A DNA stretch of 64,000 nucleotides from Hetaerina americana (Eukaryota > Arthropoda > Insecta > Odonata > Calopterygidae), in NCBI GenBank assembly GCA_022747635.1, contig JAKTNV010000005.1, forward strand, positions 35,750,336-35,814,335. Reading direction: 5' to 3'. The position numbers and the translations under genes are program-made. Of the stretch, positions 12,836 through 25,501 are shown in pieces (the first letter of the stretch is position 1; each line of letters starts with the position of its first letter). The notes beneath the pieces are model-generated. The model searched no databases. It saw nothing but the letters and a program-made list of their open reading frames with translations, and was not told the DNA's origin.

Positions 12836-13789
12836 GTACGCGCTTTCCTGTTAGCTCAACTACGAAAAATAAAAAAAATTCATTTACTTGATTTCTCCAT
12901 TCCTTCCGAGAGGGATAGGAAACTAAGCCTCAAAATCCGATAGCGGGATCTTCCCTCAAAATGCCGACGGAGAATATCTTTAACTATTTTAAGAGGGATT
13001 ACGTTTCTCTCACAAAATTACATCTTGTGCTTATTTCTCTTATTGTATATATGACCATACCATTACGATATTTTCTTGTATATGTCGATTTATGTTTCCT
13101 ATTATTATTATTGCTGTTTTTATGTACTTGGCGAAGAGTTAAATGGAAGACGGGACCTTATGGTCTCAATTTCGCCCGATTAAAGACGTTTATCTATCTA
13201 TCTATGCTTCACATTACGCTGAAGTAATTAGCAAGAGTGAAATAATACTTGCAGATAAGGCTCGAATATGCAATTCAAATCCAGCAATGATGAATATTGA
13301 TTTAGAATTCGGAGAACTGTTTCAAAATCTCCGAAACAACATTTACAGGTGAGGGTTTACGAAAGATTAGTGTAGCCACTCTTGGGTATCGTGGACTCGA
13401 TACCGAGTAAATTTGTCAATATAGACGCATTTGGATTTGACTTCTGCGGCAAAATATATTGTAAGCAAATGAATTCGCATGCAGAGTAGCTGTTAAAATG
13501 CTCGAACGCATGGTCAAAATATGGAGTGAATAATTAAATCATAAAATATGCGCCGTTAATGAGCTACAGCCTTGAAAATAAATATGAATCTGTGGCCACA
13601 AGAAAAGTTTTGAGACTATTGCATCGTTGAATATGAACTGGATTACGAAAGGATTATCTCTTGATCCGGGCGTGTGACGACTTTGAAATGAATTATTGAT
13701 CACTAACGAATGGCAAACGAATAAGCCGAAATCGCTTCACAGTCGACGGCATATAAACACGTATTTAATGGTGGTGAAGCATTTCAGCC
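12836..13789. other. AT-rich stretch, no gene seen
   Basis: Contains a short TCTA repeat near 13190-13206. The plus frames at 12961-13352 lack coding-like composition or splice support. Confidence 0.5.
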
Positions 13790-13945
13790 CCACGAGGTCC
13801 TAGACGGACCTAAAAAAATATTTGAGCGTAGCCGAGCAGAAGCGGGAAGGGGTCGACACGGTTCATATGTATTCTGTCGTGACTCCCCTTAGCACGAGTC
13901 CTGCGTCTCTCCCTTTTGGGTCCCCCCCCCCTCTCTCTCCACCTC

Positions 13946-14171
13946 TTCAGGTCCCATCGCATTGCATCGTGGGAATGGTTCCTCAGCACACGTGGGACAC
14001 GAGGAGACCCCACGCATGGCCGTAGCCCGTGTGGTCCGAGTCATCCGTCTGCCGGGATATCCCATCTTCGATTCCCTAACCATGAGCTTTTTCCACGTTA
14101 AATCAAGTTTGAACGTTCGATGTACTAAGCTCATCGGACGATATCTTTTATTTCCCAGTGTCGAAAGTTAA
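13946..14171 (+). CDS. candidate terminal exon, unknown protein
   Basis: A very good splice-acceptor shape (long C/T tract then CACCTCTTCAG, AG near 13948-13949) precedes a frame that stays open for about 75 codons to a TAA at 14169-14171. The inner part beginning at an ATG near 14017 reads MAVARVVRVIRLPGYPIFDS and has ordinary protein composition. It sits in a 320-bp CpG-rich island (13790-14110) in AT-rich DNA. The minus strand is also open across most of the island, so chance cannot be excluded, and no partner exon was found. Confidence 0.22.
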
Positions 14172-14859
14172 TTATAACAACGGGTTTAACTTGGGAGCAA
14201 AATAAAGGGTTCGAGTGTAATGAAGTAATTTTCCTGAAAGTGATTTTTCTGAAAATTTGAGAATGTAATAATTGTTTGGGATGTATGACCTGGTGTTGAA
14301 GGAACGCATAGCAAAAGAATAGGTAATCTGTGCCAGAGCAGTATTAGTACAATAGCAGAAATAAATTTAACGAATGAATTTCATTAATGTGATCGTTGTG
14401 AGTGCGATGCTTTTATGAGATTTGATTATCTATTAAGTACCCATTGAACTGTTATGCATACATATTTTAATGTCCAAGTATTAATATTATCAATTGTTGA
14501 TATTGTCCAGTTACCTCAGTAATATCGGTCTAGTTTCAGCAAACAATTTCTAATACTATTAAGTCAATATACGGTGGTTTTCCCATAAAATTATGAAGAT
14601 AAAGTATTCTAGTGCAAAATATATATGTTTTATAACACTTTAAAGGTATAATTATAAATTTGTATTACGCAAAAGTATTTTTCACGAATTGACATACTCA
14701 ATAAATATGAGCAGTGTGGAGGTGAGCAGGGAATAAAAATTATCTGGATTAAGTTATTGAAAGCTAAATAATAGCAAACATCTGACTTGCTACCGCAGAT
14801 GATATCTCTATTCCCGGAGCGCGCTCTCGAATTTCTTACGTGACGAGCCCTCTTTCAAA
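14172..14859. other. AT-rich stretch, no gene seen
   Basis: No coding-like frame or repeat head. Confidence 0.5.
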
Positions 14860-15240
14860 GGAAAGCCATTTTCCCACGTGAAACCGTCGGTGAACCAAAA
14901 AAATCAACCCACAATACATTTTCCCCGGCGTAGTCCATCTTGTATTTTTTTTGCCTCACCCAGAAGCAATAGTGACCCTTTCCCGTATCCTCCCTTCCCG
15001 TGCTTAGCAATCTCCCTTCCAATGGCCCCCGAATCTATGTGCCACCCATTGGGTCTCCACAATCACGCCCACATTTTGGGACCATTCTATAGAGAAGAAA
15101 CGAGTGGTTCACTCCCCTTGGGGCCTCATGCTGTGATCTCCTGGTGAGCCACTGGTAGCAGTCCTAGTGATCGAAGGGACGAAAGAACCCTGCCGTGGGA
15201 AAACCTTTCCCACGTTGAAATATACGTGCCTCCTGGCTCC
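14860..15240. repeat. patch bounded by TTTCCCACGTGAAA-like motifs
   Basis: The motif TTTTCCCACGTGAAACC lies near 14870 and CTTTCCCACGTTGAAAT near 15205, about 340 bp apart in the same orientation. The second is also the right arm of a perfect hairpin at 15194-15214 (CGTGGGAAA, ACC loop, TTTCCCACG). An 89-codon plus frame (14878-15147) spans most of the interval, with unremarkable composition and no ATG-based support. This may be a small uncharacterised repeat unit or a regulatory cluster of CACGTG-type sites. Confidence 0.28.
15194..15214. repeat. perfect 9-bp stem hairpin
   Basis: CGTGGGAAA and TTTCCCACG are exact reverse complements separated by a 3-base loop (ACC). No flanking T-run suggests a polymerase III terminator. 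Confidence 0.6.
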
Positions 15241-16789
15241 CTCAACTTTGGATTCTAATACGTCATGTAGGCACTTTAGTGAGGAAAATGTCTATAATGC
15301 TGATTAATGCGTTTAAATTTGCCTTTAATGGGTTCAAATATTTTTATTTATACGGGCACCCAATATTAGGCAGAATTAGGCCTACCCAAGAACGTTTCCC
15401 AGTGATAATCCTAGAATAAAAAAAATATTGATAAATTATTTAAAATTTAGAGCAATACCCCAATGACAGGCATGCCTAAATTTTCTAGATGCACAATGGA
15501 ATCAATCGAGATTCTATTCAATGTAAATTCTTTGTATTATGCAGTTGAGATTTAATAACTGTGGAATAAATAAACTTGGTTAAAATACCTAATGATTCGG
15601 GCTTCATCAAGTTATTCCGGTAAGTATTTATGTTCCCACTATCGTGTGTTGAAACAATGTAACAACGTTTAAAATCACAGAGCTTTGAAAGTTTGACTGA
15701 ATATTTTATAATTAAAACAGCTACTCTACGAAGCCACACAACGGCTATAGCTACTGTACTATATAGCTATCAATTGGTAAAACAAGATACTGAACGTGAA
15801 TTAATATAAACAGTACTATTTTAAAGAAAAGATGCAAAGTGAACTATATATGTAGCTTCCTGCTGATCAATAAGGATTACCTCAAAAGGAGCATATTCCA
15901 CATTTCAAAAATTTTTCATGCTCTTAATCGTTCAACGAAGTGTGGTTTTTCACTAAAATTGCTGCATTGGGCATTTAGCATAATATGGTGGGTCAAAGTA
16001 TTTAATGGAATGTATAGTACCACTAAGTTGATGACCAGAATTGTTATTGATATAATGTAATCATGAATTGCTATTGGCCTTGGGAAGAAAAAAATCCCGT
16101 AAAAGATTGATCAGCATTTCACAATTCTCAGTCCATTATCGATTTTGGTTTTCCCTGCAAGTGTAGAAGGAATGAGACACTACTGAAATTTTAACGGACG
16201 TTGAAGCGTTCTGTTGCCCGTCCTACCTTACCATCGTCCATAAGTCATTAATGGGAGTGGTAATTGAGGGCCACTCTTCGTGACGGGTATGGAAATGACG
16301 TCAGCGACAGGGATAGCGTGATGAGGGTGTCTAAGAAAACATTCACCAAGATGACTGACCAATTCCGGTTTGAAGGTTGCTAATGCTTGAAACTTTACCA
16401 ATGATCGATAATTTAAGGCTTGAATATTTTTTTTCTCCCCGCAAATCCTTCAATTGAAAACGCGGAGCATCTCAAGAACATATCATCATCCAAAATAACA
16501 TGAACCGGTCGATTGAAAACATTCTGCCAAAAGTTGTGTAGATAATGGAAAATACGAGAGTTCCCTGTCCAAAAGCAACTGTAAAACTTTTCAACTAATC
16601 TGTATGAAAATAATGTGATTTAAATGAACACTGCACTTCCTACAATCAAGCATTCTTGTAGATTTAGGGTATATTATTGTATATATTAATAATCGATACT
16701 CCACTAAAACAATAATGGGAATAGAGTTAGTTAGAGAAGTGGCTTAACTCTCACACTGTAAAGCTCACAACAGCAACACGGGAGATTTC
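15241..16789. other. AT-rich stretch, no gene seen
   Basis: A CRE-like ATGACGTCAGC lies near 16297 in an otherwise featureless stretch. No exon-like island or repeat boundary is seen. Confidence 0.45.
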
Positions 16790-17482
16790 CGCTTCCTCTG
16801 TCATCGATTACTTTCCTTCCTTATATGCTACGGTGCATTACGAAGTCGATGACACATCGTGGAGACGGCAATCATCTGAAGCAACTTCCTCGCTCTTCGA
16901 TTCTGCTTCGTTGCCTAGGAGGAGGTAACTGGCTGCTCCCGAGGTGGAGAACAGGCTCGTTTCCACTTTCGCGGGATAAGTAAGAACCGTGGGAGTCGCA
17001 AAAGGGGTTTTCGAAGTGGTGGAAGACTTAGGTTGAAGAGAGAAGCGTCGACGGGGGAGGGGGATGGAGTTAGGTGTTATGAAGTAGGATCCGCGAACGA
17101 GGTCACCGGCGTCACTTCCTCGTATCACCCAATTTGTAAGCCGCTGAATTATTCCGGGGGGACGAGCGTTCCAACTCCTCAGCTCGGCCTGAAGGTAGAG
17201 GGAGGGAGGGGGTGTTTTGATGCGAAGTGGGGATGAGCGCTTTCAAAAATGAGTCCGAGTGCACTTCGTGACTCTGTATCCCCGTGTGCGGAACAGACCG
17301 ATTGGGGCGGTGGAGGTGCTTATGAAACGACTCCACGCTTGCCCGCGACGACGAAGAAAGTGGAAACTTTCTCTGGTACAATCTCCCAAGACGGTGACAA
17401 TTTTGAAAATGTTAAAGCCCTTATACGAGGGCGTTTAAATGCCTTTTCAGGCGTATCAAATGCTAAGAACCGCGACAAATGA
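16790..17482. other. CpG-rich patch with Ser-rich open frames
   Basis: GC-rich island with a 96-codon minus frame (16838-17128, beginning MIRGSDAGDLVRG and ending in an acidic Ser-rich tail), an 89-codon minus frame (17112-17381) and plus frames of 67-77 codons. None resembles a known family. The patch could hold an exon, but competing frames on both strands make a choice unsafe. Confidence 0.25.
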
Positions 17483-17635
17483 TAGGGATAAATTTCTAAA
17501 ATCGTTCCTGCTAGGTACTTTTTCCGGTGGAGGTGAAATTGTTTTCATAGATGAACGGTTTTTAGGAGAAATTCATTGAACCAACTTAAGTGGAAATACA
17601 AGTTACTCACAGAACTAGATATTTCAGGAATAAAT

Positions 17636-17857
17636 CTAAAATTTTGCTGGATAGGCGGGAGTTACGCCCAAGTCCTGGGGCTTGTGAAATTCCCGCAACG
17701 GGTTAGTGGAGCCCCCCCCGTGTCTCCCCAGCGGTTTTCCCAGAAAGATATCGAACCCAAAAATCACACGACTTCTGAAGGCGTCCAAAGGCGTCACCAG
17801 GATTTTATCTTGAGAGTAGCCGACGGCTCTACCCACTGGGCCAAAGCACCGTCTCAT
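17636..17857 (-). mobile_element. tRNA-derived SINE, family B
   Basis: On the minus strand the head reads TTTGGCCCAGTGGGTAGAGC, an exact A-box match of a tRNA gene (TGGCNNAGTGG). About 70 bases on, a B-box-like GGTTCGATATC follows (near 17746-17756), then a GC-rich body. The A-to-B distance is longer than in a working tRNA and there is no cloverleaf 3' half, so this is a SINE head and not a tRNA. Its body differs from the family-A SINE at 7772 and 49661. Two long frames cross it on opposite strands and are artefacts. Only one copy is visible here, so its limits are approximate. Confidence 0.55.
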
Positions 17858-18269
17858 ACCAACCAGGTATTTTTAAAATTACAAAATGGGATTACTATCA
17901 ACGGTTACCGTGGTGGAAGGTCGAAGAAAGAAAGAATGAAGCTAACACGTGGGTCATATAGCATGTGGATAAGAAATTGAGAATTATTTGCCTCCATGGG
18001 ATTTGGGGAAGACCATTATGCATAGGAGATATGACACTATTATAAGAAAATGATGGAAGGTAGGATCCGCCAATTAGAGCACCAACTTCTATAGATCAAT
18101 CAGTGTTCAGATACCGTAGTTAGGTATACGTGAGCTTCGGCGGCACGACTGCTCTTGAAAAATGTAGATGAACGATATCGAGCTCTTTTCATGACTTAGA
18201 ACAACCGAGTCACCTGATAGGCAATTTGAAAAGTGATGAGGTAAATTTGCCGTCCCAGTTTCACTGCAC
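17858..18269. other. no gene seen
   Basis: AT-rich sequence with no coding-like frame. Confidence 0.5.
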
Positions 18270-20100
18270 AATGTAGCATGCCCGCGTTCCTATCGATACT
18301 TAGGAAATACCAACCATGCCATCACGGAAAGCCTTCAATAAAATGCACTAAATGTCCCCGAAGCGATACCGACTCAAACGGATGGTATGTAAATTGCATC
18401 GAAACGAAGCAGGGATGTGTCCTCCCAAACATTTCCGAACCCACCTCTCCCGTCCAGTCCTACTCCCTCTTTTCCTTTCCCTTGGTTCCTTCCTCCTCCC
18501 CAAAGTCCCTCCCACCAAACCCTATTCGCTCGATCTACACTTCACCGCCACCGGATTGCATAATACGACAGATATTATCTTAGGCGCTTCTTGAAGGGAG
18601 GGAGACCCTTGCCATTCCGCTGTCCTTACAAGGCTCCACCCCCGACAACCCCTTCCCGTTTCCCACTGCTTTCCCACAGCTCTCTCCTCTCCCTCCCCCG
18701 CCAGACTCGCCGTCCTTCTTGCGCGACCCCTTCCCCAGGAGAGGGTGGAAGGAGTTTTGGACTGTTTTCTCTTTGTTTTCAGCATTTATCGGCTCCGCTA
18801 CCCTTATCCCCCCTACCCCCCCTCTTTCCCAACTCACCCCTTTTTGCACTCCCTCTCCAGACCTCTCTCTCCCTCACTTTCCCCATCCATCTCTCCCACA
18901 TCCGCTCACACCATTTGCTTTACCCTGCTCGGGAGACTTGCCAGCTAGGGCGGTCTTTTTCGCTTCCTCGCTCTCTTCCTTGCTCGCTCTCTCGCATTGC
19001 GAGGAATTATGGGTACGGAGGACGGGGGAGGAGGATTGGGGGAGGGGGAAAAAAAGGTCGCGGAGGTAAAAGACGATCTTTCCCCCACCCATGTCCGCCT
19101 TCCTGCTTTCCTCCCTATCTTCTTCCTCCCAGCTCATACCCCTCTCGGCTCTCTCTCTTCCTCCATCCCCGCGAGAGGAGGAAGCCGCAAAACTCTCCAC
19201 CTCCATCCATTCTCCACCCTGCTTCCCCATTCCAAACCACCCGATTGGACGCGGTAGGCGTGCTATTTTCGCCACGAACCCGCCGCCTACACGTCCCGGC
19301 CGCAAGAGGAAGAGGAAAAAAAATGAAAGGAATGAGCTCAACTCACTCACCCCCCCCAACGCCGTCCCCGCCTCCTTTCTTATCCCCCTCCTCCCCCCTT
19401 CACCCTAGGAGAAACCTCCGAATCCCTCCCCAGCCCAGAAAAACCCCGGCCCACCCCCTCTCCACTTCCCGGACTCACCTCCACCCACCTCCCTCCCCAC
19501 GAAACGTTCAAACTCTCCCGCCCCACAAGGAAACGCCGCACTCCACCTCTCCTAGTCCCCCTCCTTCTCGCCCGAAAACTTCCTACATCGCCGCCGGTGG
19601 TGCTGACAGTGTTGGTGATGGTGGTGGTGGTGTCTCTGGTGCAGCAACCCCCTTCCGCTCCCCCTTTGCCCTCTCGTCCCGGGAAAAGGAGTGGCGGGGA
19701 AAGCATTATAACGCCCCGAGAGTGGAGATAGCGGGGAAAACTTGCGAGCACTATATCACGGAAAAGGAAGGGAGCCTCCACAGGGTACGTCGGTGCTCCC
19801 TTGCTGTTCTATCGCTGTTCCCTTGTGGAGGGGGGTGAGAGGGAGAAAGGGGAAAGGGGAGGGGTTCGTGGAAGTGCCTGCCGTCTGAATGCTTTTCTCC
19901 TCCGACGCGACGAAGCGCTCTCGCCTCTTCCCTACCCTCCTCCTCCCTCTTAGCTCCGCCCTTTCCCTCCGCCCCCTGTCCAACACTCGTGCACAGAGGA
20001 TGCTCCCTAAGGATTACGGAGCGGCGCAGTATTTGTATATGCTTGCATCCCTCCGCACCTAATAGGGTTCCACCTCTGGACTACAGGGGTGTAGACCGCC
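18270..20100. repeat. 1.8-kb C/T-rich low-complexity patch
   Basis: The plus strand is pyrimidine-rich for most of the patch (18416-18560, 18640-18900, 19346-19580), with shorter purine-rich blocks (19010-19070, 19680-19770, 19830-19880). Long frames are open in several phases, including one of 415 codons (18591-19838), but the translations are dominated by Pro, Ser, Leu, Arg and Lys runs and the opposite strand is equally open. This is sequence skew, not convincing coding. A real promoter or 5' exon could be hidden inside. Confidence 0.45.
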
Positions 20101-23100
20101 CGGTTTCTCGCTGGAAACAGTCGGGACAGGAAAAGTAAATTGAAAGAAGAAGGAAAAACGTAGGAGAGAAGAAAAAAAAATGAGTTCAGTACATAAAAAT
20201 CATACTGATCGAAAACCAAGAAAGTAAAATAAAAACTGGCATGGAAGATGAACTTGCGTGTTGGAAGTAGGGTGTGGCGACCACACACTTAATCTCCATG
20301 CAGACAGTCAATACTGCCAACCGAAATACTTCATTGAAATTGCATGAATTTTCCTTATTATCATTTTCCAATGGCTCTTCCAATCCGGTCCGATCGGAGA
20401 GAGGCCATCTCATGCCCACTTGCCTCCTGTTAAGTAAATCGTTACAGTTAAGGCATGCGCCAAAATGTTTAAACTAATATTGAATTTACTGATGATCTAA
20501 AAATAATATGAAGTGTCAAAAAGACTGAATCAATCGCCAGAAATAAAATACCTACCGGGTGAAATGACTTTGGTATAAATTTGTCTATGCTAGAGGATCC
20601 TAATATTTATAAATCCCGAATTGCAATGGATTTATTTATAATGATACTTTGAGGAAATAATTTTTTCGAAATCTAGAGAGAGTATTTTAGAATTCACTGA
20701 GCTCCTTTAAGATTATAAGCTTATTTCTTCCAAACTTCATTAGTTTTTGGATTAATCAACACTCTGCAATCCATATTATTTAATAAAAAATTAGTAACCG
20801 ACAGTATCTGCATAGCATTTAACATTCTTGAAAGGAAGTTCAGAATAAAGAATCAGATTCGCTGCTACACTGAGGAAATCAGTTAGGCCATTCAACTAGC
20901 TACTATATACTACGTCGAGATAAACCAGTTAAAGCAAACTTCACGATTAAAAAAACGATTGATCTCCAATTTGAACAGAAAAATGCTTAAAAATTCTGTA
21001 CTAAGTCTTCCGTTTAGAGGTAAAGGCATACCTGAGGAATGTCAAGAAAGAAATCAATACTTTTTCTGAAATGTATGCATAACCTAGACCCTGTGCAACA
21101 GAAATTAATGAAAGGTTAACTTCTAAATAAAACACTGAAGAATCATTCCAATAAAATAACCAGGTGGAGGAATCATTTTTCTTCCATAAACACATAATTA
21201 CCTCAAGCCTTGAAGGAGAAGGTATCAGAATGAGCCTTTGCATAACCAGATCAATTGAACATCGAACGGACGATTTAGAAAAACGATGCAATTCCACGAG
21301 AGAGATATGGATAAGTATTTACGAGTCATAAACTTTGAATAATGGCAATATTTTTATATAGTGAAAGAGGTTATTAAGTCATAAATATTATGCGCAGACG
21401 ATCGATAGGTTAGCAATATCTCCAGGATATCTCGATCTTAACATTTTCGAGGAAATAATATCAAGGTAACGATTTGGAAAAAAAATATTAGGGGTACAAG
21501 CGTCAAGGAAAGAGAGAGAATTCCCGTGTGAAATCCTGCGAGAATTATTTCGAAATTATTATTATTAGTATTCCACTAGTGTCGGATTACGGTGGCTCGA
21601 CGGGCGGGACAGATAAACCCGTGAGTGACAGGCACTGTAAGAGCCGAGATAAGGCGGAATCATTGGGTGAAGGGAAATAGATAGCCGAGGAGCGATTTGA
21701 TGTTGTGGGCGGGGATAGCAGAGAGCAATTGGAACAAGAGTTTGAAGTGGGAGGAATTTGAGGTTAAGCATTACTAAGATGGTGCCGATGATCTGACTAG
21801 ACCTCTGAAAGTCATCGTATGCGCAAGGTTTCCAACGCTCAAATCAATGAAAAGAAGATGGTTATTTTATCAATATTTACTATTTTGTAGGAATATTTAT
21901 CCGACGGTTCGCTTCCAATTTATGATTAATTCTGAAAACGGAAAAAAACATAATTTCAATTCTGCATCTTGGCATTTTAAGCTATCAAATGTTTAATTAC
22001 TGGAGTAGGCTTTTTGGAACAAGTAATAGGTCCCGAAAAACCGCGTAGTTCATTGTACTTATTGTAGGCAAATTATGCGAGGGAATGAATTCTCATTTCT
22101 GAAACTTTAAGAATCTTCACTATTTATTCTTCAAGACTACAATCTTTAGTTGAGGTTTTCTATGGCAGGGTAAAAAACGACAATACTACGTGAAGCTTAT
22201 AAGGTTTTTCATGTTTAAAAATTTAAATTAAGTAAATAATAGTTGACTGAGCGTTCACATTAAATAATTCATTGCATATACTTACATTCAGGCAGAGATT
22301 GTTTTTGAAAGGACTTGTTAGTTTCAACGATGTAGGTAGGTAAATATGTTCTTCGTGGGAATTTCCATGCAAGACTTGTTTGATACAGGTATCAGGAAGT
22401 TCGTAGACAGAGTGCACCTGGAAACGCATAGGTTGGAATATATGGAGCATCAATCTATCATGATCCCGGAAGAAGATTATTAAAATAACAATGGGGTAGA
22501 TGTTCACTATCAACTACATGACAGCCTTGATCAAGACTTATGCTGGTTCGAATGCTTTTTGCACCTTGGACTTCAATCGTGCCGACATAGTATAATGGGA
22601 TGCATTTTGGGATCACCACTCGAAGCCATGCCATAGCCTTATTAGTACTTCCACCCGAATGAAAGAACTCATTCGCAGTTTCTCATCAAATACACGACTT
22701 GGAGAACTAATAACAATTTTATTCGTCATTGCATTAGAATGAGATACGATCAGTAAGTTACTTAATTTATTAGACAATAGGGCGTCTAAATAAACTTTTT
22801 AAACTCGCGATGAGAGTAAGCATCAATAATAAAGACTGTCCTCACTAAGTAAATGCCATCGCACGTGGAGAATTATCGAAATGAATTTGTTTGTTCGCTG
22901 GAAAAACATGCAGCTGGTATACCAATGCTTAGTCTTTCTAATTAATTTATTATTATCACAGCATAACAACTTTTGATTTAGGTAAGTAATAAATATCGCG
23001 TGTAGGTATGCCATATTTTATTGGTAAAACTCCATAATCTGCTGCCATAGTATTTTTTGCCATTAATTAAAAACGGAACAATTAATGGTTCACAACTTTC

Positions 23101-23939
23101 CCTTCATCATTATATTAGTAGATTATTAAAGGTATCCGTTCGCCAAATAAGTATCTACATTGGAAGCGATTTTAATGTGCTTTTATGAGATAGGTTTTCT
23201 TTATGAAGAAGCGCAAGCTGTCACTTAACCTATGAGGAACAGAAAAAGTAAATTTAGATTGAATCCGAAAAAGTCGCCATATTCAAGCAAATATTTCCAC
23301 TTTAATGGTCTGAATAGGAGAAATAATATAGGGCTTACCTCTATATTTGGTGTAGCATGCGTTATTTACTGATAATTTTTTTGCCATTTTCGGCTTTCAA
23401 CTTAAGCCGAAATGGGATAATAAAATCTTACTACTTCTGATAATAATCTGCAGGTATAGAAAAAACTTATCCCGTCAGAATGTTTCAATTGGCTAGCAAT
23501 TCTTTGAGCTTGCAAATTTAATTACCAATCACCCTGTCCGTCGAGACCCCTTTTATATTAGTCTTAAGTCCTCTTTTGAATGTGAGATAAACATAAAAAT
23601 AGGGATCAAGACGTAAACGCCATGTCTGATTACTTCCTGATTAAAAGTTTATATGAAATCCGTTATCAAACTTAAATGCTCGCAAGTAGGTGGGTACGAG
23701 AGCCACAATTTCTTTCAATATTAAACGAAATGATAAGTATGTCTGGGGGTTGAATTCGACGATTTGTGAAGGCTAGGAGACATGTCCCAATCCATGTCAA
23801 GGAATTAATATCGACTTCAGAAGCAAGGAAAATACAGTTTGAACAACACTCAACCAAAAATATCTCTCGCAATTTCTGGTTTTCAAGGAAAGACATAGAT
23901 CACTGTGTCAAACTCGATTATCTACACGTTTCCTTTGGA
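20101..23939. other. long AT-rich stretch, no gene seen
   Basis: Almost 4 kb without an exon-like island, apart from a mildly GC-rich segment at 21580-21770 whose 68-codon minus frame has no family resemblance. No repeat ends were found. Confidence 0.5.
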
Positions 23940-24460
23940 TTGATCTAGATTTCTTTTATCACACCGTTTATCACGACTAGCAAGTTTTTGCGCAACATAC
24001 GAACGGGGCCGTCAATCGCGTGTGCCAGTGAGATACGCGGAAAAATGCGTCCCATTTGCCTGTGTGTGTGTGCTTTTGAGTAATACCTTCCGGTAGCAAC
24101 AGTTTTTCTCAGCTGCAAGAACGCTGAGGGAGCGTTTCGGAGAGAGCCGCTTTTCAATTGCACCGGAGGGGGTTACGTAGGTGGCGGCAGAACTCGGCGA
24201 GTGTTTGATGGACGTCGTGGCCCCACTCTTGCATCACCATACTGGGTCCACGATAGTCAGAAGAAATAAGTGGTTTTATCATGCAAATTCACGCTTTAAA
24301 TCGAGAGTATCTTTGATGGATTCCGTAATGAAGATTATTCGGAGAGGTTTAAATAGCGGAACTCACGCAATAAAAGCAACCTATTTTACGGATAGAAAGA
24401 GTAGATGCGATCGTAGACGAAACATCAAAGAGTTGAAGATAGGAGAAAATTATTGAGAAA
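23940..24460 (+). other. mildly GC-rich segment with 91-codon frame
   Basis: A short TG repeat (near 24060) is followed by a plus frame ending at 24456. The frame opens directly after a stop codon; its first ATG is near 24208 and reads MDVVAPLLHHHTGSTIVRRN, then a basic segment. Composition is plausible for protein, but there is no promoter, splice or family support. Confidence 0.18.
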
Positions 24461-24610
24461 TTAGAGGGAAGAAAGATAGGAAAATTGGTTAATCGGAACT
24501 TTCAAACTATATAAAATGTGACGTAGAAAAAGTGATGTAATAAAGAAGAATGGAGAATAGGAGGAGATCAGATATTCTTATAAAGTCTTGAATTTTTTAA
24601 GCGATTCGGG

Positions 24611-24655
24611 TAATATATAGCTAAATATATTATAGCTAAATATAGCTAATATAGC
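24611..24655. repeat. TATAGCTAAATA-type short tandem repeat
   Basis: About four imperfect copies of a 10-14 base unit built on TATAGCTAA follow one another. It is a local AT minisatellite. Confidence 0.55.
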
Positions 24656-25398
24656 GGTCTAAATTAAGAAAAATCGACGAGAAATGATTGTAGGAGAACA
24701 CAATGGCACAAGGAAAGTGTAAACAAAATCAAAATTGATACAGATCGGGAACGATAATAAATGAGCGAGTAAATAATGTGGAGGTGAGAATTTATGACGC
24801 GATGGGTAATTTGGGCTCGAGAGAGAGAGAAGAGAACTAACAGCCGAGAACAATTGGGAGAGTTTAAGAGATGCTCGGAGATGAAGGACAGGGGAGATAA
24901 AAGAAGAAGAATAGGGAAACTCGCAAAGTGGAAGAGCGACAGTAATTGCGACAAGGGGGTGAAGTTCGGTGAGTGAATACTTAGATATGCAAGTAGAATA
25001 TAATCTATTCGCATGGATCTTGGCATTAAGGAGCAAGGACTGTGGATAGGGCATCCACGTCACAGGAGTAGAATAGAATGAGGATGCGTTAAGATACGTT
25101 AGGGAAAGGCGCAAGAAAAGGAGTAGACAGACCGGTGGTTAATGTAAACCGGTACGCAATTCCGTTTCACAAACGAGTAGGTGTATACCTGGGCATGCCT
25201 ACGGAGGTAGTGGTGGTAAACTGCACAGACTTAGCGTTTCCAGGCCCCTTCGGTATCTTCCAACTCTCCACCGTTTTATAGATGGCGTTGGAGCGGTTTC
25301 CAATCTCGACTAATTAAGGGGCGATATCACCGAATCTAATCGCGATGCTTCCCTTCCGGGGCACAGAGCATAAATCCCACCTTTCTGATTCTTTTCAG
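24656..25398. other. no gene seen
   Basis: Mixed AT/GA-rich sequence. Minus frames at 24659-25114 are Leu/Ser/His-rich shadows of a GA-rich plus strand. Confidence 0.45.
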
Positions 25399-25501
25399 CA
25401 CCCACGCTTGTGATTCAGCGAGAAGGGCTTTCAACTATGACGAAATCTGCTTTTTAAAACGACACTTCTTGGCTCTAGAAATTTATATCGGCGCGACCTA
25501 G
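25399..25501 (+). CDS. weak candidate terminal exon
   Basis: A strong acceptor shape (CTTTCTGATTCTTTTCAG, AG at 25397-25398) is followed by a frame, entered after one base, that stays open for 33 codons to a TAG at 25499-25501. The start reads THACDSARRAFNYDEICFLK. Thirty-three open codons is not significant alone; the acceptor is the main support. Confidence 0.15.

Noticed and set aside
17576..17980. 134-codon plus frame
   Set aside because: It crosses the minus-strand SINE and its flank, with no start or family support.
18591..19838. 415-codon open frame on the plus strand, the longest in the window
   Set aside because: Translation is Pro/Ser/Arg/Lys low complexity in a C/T-rich patch. 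Other frames and the opposite strand are equally open, and no domain is visible.
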